Shown here: positions 60,504-64,000 of the stretch, piece after piece | Layout of the letters: each line of letters begins with the position of its first letter | Position numbering within the stretch: position 1 is the first letter of the stretch | Origin: an uncultured Bacilli bacterium | GTDB taxonomy: Bacteria > Bacillota_I > Bacilli_A > RF39 > UBA660 | Reading direction: 5' to 3' | NCBI GenBank assembly: GCA_934096705.1 | Contig: CAKOMR010000002.1 | Location: 1-64,000, forward strand | Length of the DNA stretch: 64,000 nucleotides | Notes under the pieces: model-generated | Seen by the model: only the letters and a program-made list of their open reading frames with translations | The model's database searches: none | Told to the model about the DNA's origin: nothing | Translations under genes and position numbers: made by a program

Positions 60504-61358
60504 ATGAAAACATTACTATTATTAGAAGGCGGTGCTTTAAGAGGAATGTATACTGCCGGAGTACTTGACATATTACTAGAAAATAACATTAACGTAGATG
60601 CTATTGTCGGAGTATCTGCAGGGGCATTAATTGCTCCAAATTATTTTTCTAAGCAAAAAGGTAGAGTTATACGATTAAATAAAAAATATTGTAATGATAA
60701 AAGGTATATAAGCAAAAAATCTTTATTATTAACTGGAAATTTAGTAAATAAAAAGTTCGCATATTATGAAGTAAATAAAAATTTAGATCCTTTTGATGAG
60801 ACAGCTTTTGAAAATGCTAATAAAAAATTATATGTTGTTATAACGAATGTTAAAACAGGAAAGCCAGAATATAAACTTATTAATAATATTTTTGATAATA
60901 TGGAAATATTTAGAGCTAGCTCTGCTATGCCTTTTGTTACTAAAATGGTAACTATTAATAATGACAAATATTTGGATGGCGCAATATCTGATAGTATACC
61001 AATTGATTTTTGTCTGTCTCTAAAGTACGATAAAATTATAGTTGTATTAACGCAAGAATTGGGTTATAAAAAAATGCCTTTTAGTATGGAAGAAAAATTA
61101 GCAATTAAAGTTAAATATCATAAATATAATAATTTTATTGAAGCAATGTATAACAGATATAATCAGTATAATAATTCTTTGAAAAAAATAAAAAAACTTG
61201 AAGATAACAAGGAAATATTTGTGTTTAGACCAACAAAAAATGTGCAATTAGATATTACAAAAGCAAACCCGGAAGCAATTGAAAAAATATATAACATCGG
61301 AATTAACGATGCTAAAAGAAACATAGATAAATTGAAAAAATATTTGAATATAAAGTAA
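60504..61358 (+). CDS. Patatin-like phospholipase
   Basis: 284 aa. Oxyanion segment GGALRGMYTAGVL (about 9-21), nucleophile GVSAG (Ser at about 38) and catalytic Asp in DGAISDS (about 158-164) are all present. It resembles bacterial RssA/YlbK-type cytoplasmic patatins with lipid acyl hydrolase activity. 17 nt after the L,D-transpeptidase gene, AGAAAGG SD, probably one operon. Confidence 0.92.
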   Translation: MKTLLLLEGGALRGMYTAGVLDILLENNINVDAIVGVSAGALIAPNYFSKQKGRVIRLNKKYCNDKRYISKKSLLLTGNLVNKKFAYYEVNKNLDPFDETAFENANKKLYVVITNVKTGKPEYKLINNIFDNMEIFRASSAMPFVTKMVTINNDKYLDGAISDSIPIDFCLSLKYDKIIVVLTQELGYKKMPFSMEEKLAIKVKYHKYNNFIEAMYNRYNQYNNSLKKIKKLEDNKEIFVFRPTKNVQLDITKANPEAIEKIYNIGINDAKRNIDKLKKYLNIK

Positions 61359-61365
61359 TTTAATA

Positions 61366-61394
61366 TTGAAAAAAAGTGGATTACAATTTATAAT
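61366..61394 (+). promoter_or_regulatory. Promoter of 61422 gene
   Basis: TTGAAA (61366-61371), 17 bp, TATAAT (61389-61394). Confidence 0.75.
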
Positions 61395-61421
61395 ATAAGA
61401 AGAATAAAGGTAGGTGTTATT

Positions 61422-62039
61422 ATGGACAGTGTGAATAATAATGAGGTGTTTGATTTAACAGATTACATTAATAGTAATGTTGTTGAGAATAAAAACGAAG
61501 AGGTAACTCCAGTATTAAAACCAGATGAAGCATTGGATTTGAATGTTGAACTTACAAAGAACAGTTCTGTTGCTCCAGTATCTTTACCTGAAGAAAAAGA
61601 AAAAGATGAATCTTCAAAATTTGGCGATTATTTTTCTAAGTATATACAAAATCCGAGTACTACTGAAAATATTCAAACTCAGAACTTTCAAAATTCAGAT
61701 ATTCAAAATGTGCCTGAATTTATTGACTCAAAAGGACGTTTATATTCTACTACTGCTACTGACAAGGTTAAACAAAATGAATTAGTTGAAAAATATTTGT
61801 GTGGTTATTTAAATTTGAATGGAAAAGTTCTTAAAGCATTAAATAATGTTAATACTAATTATCAAGTTTTAGTAGATAGTGAAAACTTAGAAGAATATAT
61901 TATAGTTTCAGTTAAAGAATCTTTGGGAAATGTTAAATTATCAAATGGACGAGAAGTTAGACCATTAGAAAAAGTATTGTTTCAAGTTAAACCTTATGCT
62001 GTTAGTAATTTAAGCGATTTTACTATGATAACTAATTAA
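61422..62039 (+). CDS. Hypothetical acidic cytoplasmic protein
   Basis: 205 aa, unrecognised. The first 100 residues are acidic, low-complexity and likely disordered (Asn, Glu, Pro, Gln rich); residues 105-205 form a compact domain (YLCGYLNLNGKVLKALNNVNTNYQVLVDSENLEEYIIVSVKES). No signal peptide. Own promoter, AGGTAGGTG SD and terminator. Confidence 0.65.
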   Translation: MDSVNNNEVFDLTDYINSNVVENKNEEVTPVLKPDEALDLNVELTKNSSVAPVSLPEEKEKDESSKFGDYFSKYIQNPSTTENIQTQNFQNSDIQNVPEFIDSKGRLYSTTATDKVKQNELVEKYLCGYLNLNGKVLKALNNVNTNYQVLVDSENLEEYIIVSVKESLGNVKLSNGREVRPLEKVLFQVKPYAVSNLSDFTMITN

Positions 62040-62060
62040 GTGGCTTGCCACTTTTTTTTA
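62038..62060 (+). terminator. Terminator
   Basis: AAGTGG-CTTG-CCACTT followed by eight Ts; contains the stop codon region of the hypothetical gene. Confidence 0.85.
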
Positions 62061-62068
62061 TAAAAAAA

Positions 62069-62097
62069 TTTACATATCATATTATTAATGTTATAAT
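62069..62097 (+). promoter_or_regulatory. Promoter of LiaF-like operon
   Basis: TTTACA (62069-62074), 17 bp, TATAAT (62092-62097) with extended TGT. Confidence 0.8.
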
Positions 62098-62122
62098 CAT
62101 ATTTAGAAAGTAGGATGGTTAA

Positions 62123-62800
62123 ATGAAATATTATTTGAAATATATTTTAGGCTTTGTATTAATTTTTATTGGAATAGTACTAAGTTTAAATGCATTTGGA
62201 TTAACAGACGTTAATATATTTTTTAAAGGCTGGTGGACTTTATTTATTATTATTCCTTCTTTAATTGGCATCTCTGAAAACAAAGATAAAACAACAAGTA
62301 TTATATTTTTAGTAATTGGAATTTGGCTTTTTTTGGCAGAAAGAGATTTAATTGAATTTGGTTTATTATTAAAATTATTATTACCAGTAATATTAATTAC
62401 AATAGGTTTATTATTAGTGTTTAAAGATGTATTAGATATTAATAGCAAAGACATTGATAAGCTTAAAAAAGAAGGAAATAGTAACAAACAATTTGCTTTC
62501 TTTGGGTCTCAAGATTTAAAATTTAACAAAGAAAAAGTAGAAAATATGAATTTAAATTCAGTATTTGGTGCAATAACATTAGACTTAAGAGATGCTATTC
62601 TTGAAAAAGATATTGTTATTGATTCATTATCGATTTTTGGTGGAATAGATATATATGTTCCAAAGAATTGTAAGATAAAAGTAAAATCAACACCAATTTT
62701 TGGAGGCGTTGATATAAAAAATAAGGAATTATCTGATGATAGTACTATTACAATTTATCTTAATGCCATATGTATATTTGGTGGAGTGGATATTAAATGA
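62123..62800 (+). CDS. LiaF-like membrane protein
   Basis: 225 aa. Four N-terminal helices (about 8-105) with WWTLFIIIPSLIGI and LLPVILITIGLLLVFKD, followed by a LiaF/DUF2154-type beta-helical domain with repeated SVFGAITLDLRDA, SIFGGIDIYVPKN, PIFGGVDIK and CIFGGVDIK. LiaF restrains the LiaRS envelope-stress system in Bacillus; no liaRS genes are adjacent. Stop overlaps the next start (ATGA). Confidence 0.88.
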   Translation: MKYYLKYILGFVLIFIGIVLSLNAFGLTDVNIFFKGWWTLFIIIPSLIGISENKDKTTSIIFLVIGIWLFLAERDLIEFGLLLKLLLPVILITIGLLLVFKDVLDINSKDIDKLKKEGNSNKQFAFFGSQDLKFNKEKVENMNLNSVFGAITLDLRDAILEKDIVIDSLSIFGGIDIYVPKNCKIKVKSTPIFGGVDIKNKELSDDSTITIYLNAICIFGGVDIK

Positions 62801-63591
62801 TTAGAAAATTAATTAGATTAATATTACTTGTTTTTATAATCTTTGTTGTATACGGATTATATACTGGAAAATATAATGTATTTAAAAAATATTTTACATC
62901 AAGTCCGTTGTTGAAAGAAAATAAAGTTTTATATAATAGTGACGAAGGCAATGTAGATATTTTAAATGTTACTTTGTCTTACACCAATTTAATTATTAAA
63001 GAGTCAACTGAATTTAAAATTGAAACAAATAATAAACATGTAAAATTAGAAAGAAAAGGAAATTCTATAAAAGTAAACGAAGAAAAGATAAATGTTTCAA
63101 TTAATACAAAAGATAGTAACTTGATATTGTATGTGCCAAGTGATAAAACATTTGATGAACTAAATTTAACTGCAGGGGCTGGTTATATTGAAATTGCAAA
63201 TGTTAATGCGAAAAAAATTAATTTAAAACAAGGTGCAGGCAAAATTAATATAAAAAAAATTACAATTTTGGATGATGCTAAAATTGCAGGTGGGGCCGGT
63301 ACTTTAGATATTGAAAATGGAGACATTTATAATTTAAACTTTGTAATGGGTGCAGGTAAAAGTAGTATTGCATCATTATTTAAGGGAAGTAATAAAATTA
63401 GTGCTGGTGTTGGAGAACTTAATATAAAACTATTAAGCGACATAAACGATTACAAAATTAAGATAAAAAAAGGATTAGGAAACATTTATGTTGATGATGA
63501 AAAAATATCTGACAGCTATGAAAATGGTCAAGGTCCTGTTAGCTTAAATATCGAAGGTGGCGTTGGTAATTTGTATTTGAAAACGAAATAG
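62797..63591 (+). CDS. DUF4097-family (LiaG-like) membrane-anchored protein
   Basis: 264 aa. An N-terminal helix (about 5-22) then a right-handed beta-helix-like domain with repeats LNLTAGAGYIEIANV, INLKQGAGKINIKKI, KIAGGAGTLDIENG, FVMGAGKSSIASL, ISAGVGELNIKL, typical of DUF4097/LiaG proteins. Coupled to the LiaF-like gene. Role in envelope stress sensing is inferred from pairing only. Confidence 0.85.
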   Translation: MIRKLIRLILLVFIIFVVYGLYTGKYNVFKKYFTSSPLLKENKVLYNSDEGNVDILNVTLSYTNLIIKESTEFKIETNNKHVKLERKGNSIKVNEEKINVSINTKDSNLILYVPSDKTFDELNLTAGAGYIEIANVNAKKINLKQGAGKINIKKITILDDAKIAGGAGTLDIENGDIYNLNFVMGAGKSSIASLFKGSNKISAGVGELNIKLLSDINDYKIKIKKGLGNIYVDDEKISDSYENGQGPVSLNIEGGVGNLYLKTK

Positions 63592-63610
63592 TATTATTAT
63601 TTCGTTTTTT
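63581..63610 (+). terminator. Terminator of LiaF-like operon
   Basis: AAACGAAATA (63581-63590) / TATTTCGTTT (63598-63607), 7-nt loop, T run; overlaps the stop codon. Confidence 0.85.
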
Positions 63611-63658
63611 TATGATAAACGTTTTTAACAAATTGTTGTTTATATTTTGCACGTAAAA

Positions 63659-63667
63659 TGATAAAAT
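63659..63667 (+). promoter_or_regulatory. Extended -10 with leaderless geometry
   Basis: TGA then TAAAAT (63662-63667), 6 nt, ATG at 63674; no SD. Confidence 0.55.
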
Positions 63668-63673
63668 TGTAGT

Positions 63674-64000
63674 ATGAAATTAAAAGAAAAAATTGAAATT
63701 CCAAAGTACAGTCTATGTGAAGAACTTTTATCTGCAATAAGTCACGGTATTGGAGGACTTCTTTCTATTGCAGCACTTGTTTTGTGCGTAGTTTTTAGTG
63801 CTATACATCATAATGCTTATGCTGTTGTGAGCAGCGTGATTTATGGTTCGTGTTCTATTATTTTATATACAATGTCGACTTTGTATCACTCTTTTAAAGT
63901 TAATAATGCAAAAAGAGTATTTAGAATATTAGATCATGATAGTATATTTTTACTTATAGCAGGAACTTATACCCCATATGCTTTAGTGGCACTTCCTAAA
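63674..64000 (+). CDS. Hemolysin III / PAQR-family membrane protein, 3' end cut by window
   Basis: First 109 residues of a YqfA/HlyIII-type protein. EELLSAISHGIGGLLSIAALV, YHSF (metal His) and RILDHDSIFLLIAGTYTPYAL are the family signatures; three or more helices are visible. Progestin/adipoQ receptor-like fold with putative metal-dependent hydrolase activity. The reading frame is open to the last base. No SD, predicted leaderless. Confidence 0.92.
   Translation, partial: MKLKEKIEIPKYSLCEELLSAISHGIGGLLSIAALVLCVVFSAIHHNAYAVVSSVIYGSCSIILYTMSTLYHSFKVNNAKRVFRILDHDSIFLLIAGTYTPYALVALPK

Noticed and set aside
1199..62800. Mollicute code with TGA = Trp
   Set aside because: Trp is encoded by TGG throughout, and TGA stops (tsaB, the 8743 peptidase, walJ, the ABC permease, ftsX, LiaF-like) coincide with overlapping downstream starts.
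1..64000. Mobile elements, prophage genes, toxin-antitoxin or restriction systems
   Set aside because: No transposase, integrase, phage structural or defence gene was recognised; gene order is core-like throughout.

Overview
The window is a very AT-rich, gene-dense bacterial chromosome segment. It uses the standard bacterial code: Trp is TGG, and several TGA stops sit inside ATGA overlaps with the next gene. Gene content and order point to the Bacillota, class Bacilli, and most likely to an uncultured gut-type anaerobic lineage near RF39/Haloplasma/Turicibacter-like groups (inference). The organism keeps a cell wall: it has MurE, two FemAB-type aminoacyltransferases, a MurJ/SpoVB-type flippase, L,D-transpeptidase, FtsEX and M23 hydrolases. 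It looks anaerobic and fermentative: PFOR, rubrerythrin, arginine deiminase pathway. Two spore-coat-type genes (GerQ, CotF-like) sit far apart. I see no mobile element, prophage or CRISPR array.

Layout. 1-170: 3' end of an rRNA operon (5S). 194-2625: tsaE-tsaB-rimI-tsaD tRNA t6A cluster, then a convergent tspO. 3164-3515: tmRNA. 3662-5763: YHYH/cadherin-like surface protein, Nudix and CotF-like genes. 5910-8743: rpsF-ssb-rpsR, rplI, dnaB. 8743-12145: M23 peptidase, walJ, rlmH, ung. 12163-15489 (minus): flippase, FemAB, LemA-like operon. 15596-19559: MBL hydrolase, gerQ, yitT and an amino-acid ABC importer. 19630-24252: arcA-arcB-arcC-transporter operon. 24780-28248: ftsE-ftsX-M23 hydrolase-lipoprotein. 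28348-31082: giant Asp-rich repeat protein followed by a SipW-like signal peptidase. 31084-36561: dicarboxylate symporter, rubrerythrin, T-box-controlled pheST. 36646-40478: TetR regulator, membrane thioredoxin, Ig-like protein, murE. 40647-48121: rplKA, rplJL, rpsL-rpsG-fusA-tuf; rpoBC is not in its usual place and two small membrane genes occupy that slot. 48230-58298: hypotheticals, FemAB, DUF308, eno, PFOR, recG. 58477-64000: EamA transporter, L,D-transpeptidase, patatin, LiaF/DUF4097 pair, hemolysin III (cut by the window end).

Regulation visible in the DNA. Many promoters have a clear extended -10 (TGnTATAAT). Known leader types present are the pheS T-box, the L10 leader, an S6-type leader and an L1-like hairpin ahead of rplK. 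Two small transcription units with their own promoter and terminator (56123-56210 minus; 58355-58458 plus) share one design: hairpins, an unpaired C-rich stretch, then a GGCC-based terminator. They are the best candidates for undescribed RNAs here. Five genes (tspO, the 24318-24680 membrane protein, murE, the L,D-transpeptidase and hemolysin III) have the -10 box 6-8 nt before the ATG and no Shine-Dalgarno, so they appear to be leaderless in an otherwise strongly SD-led genome.
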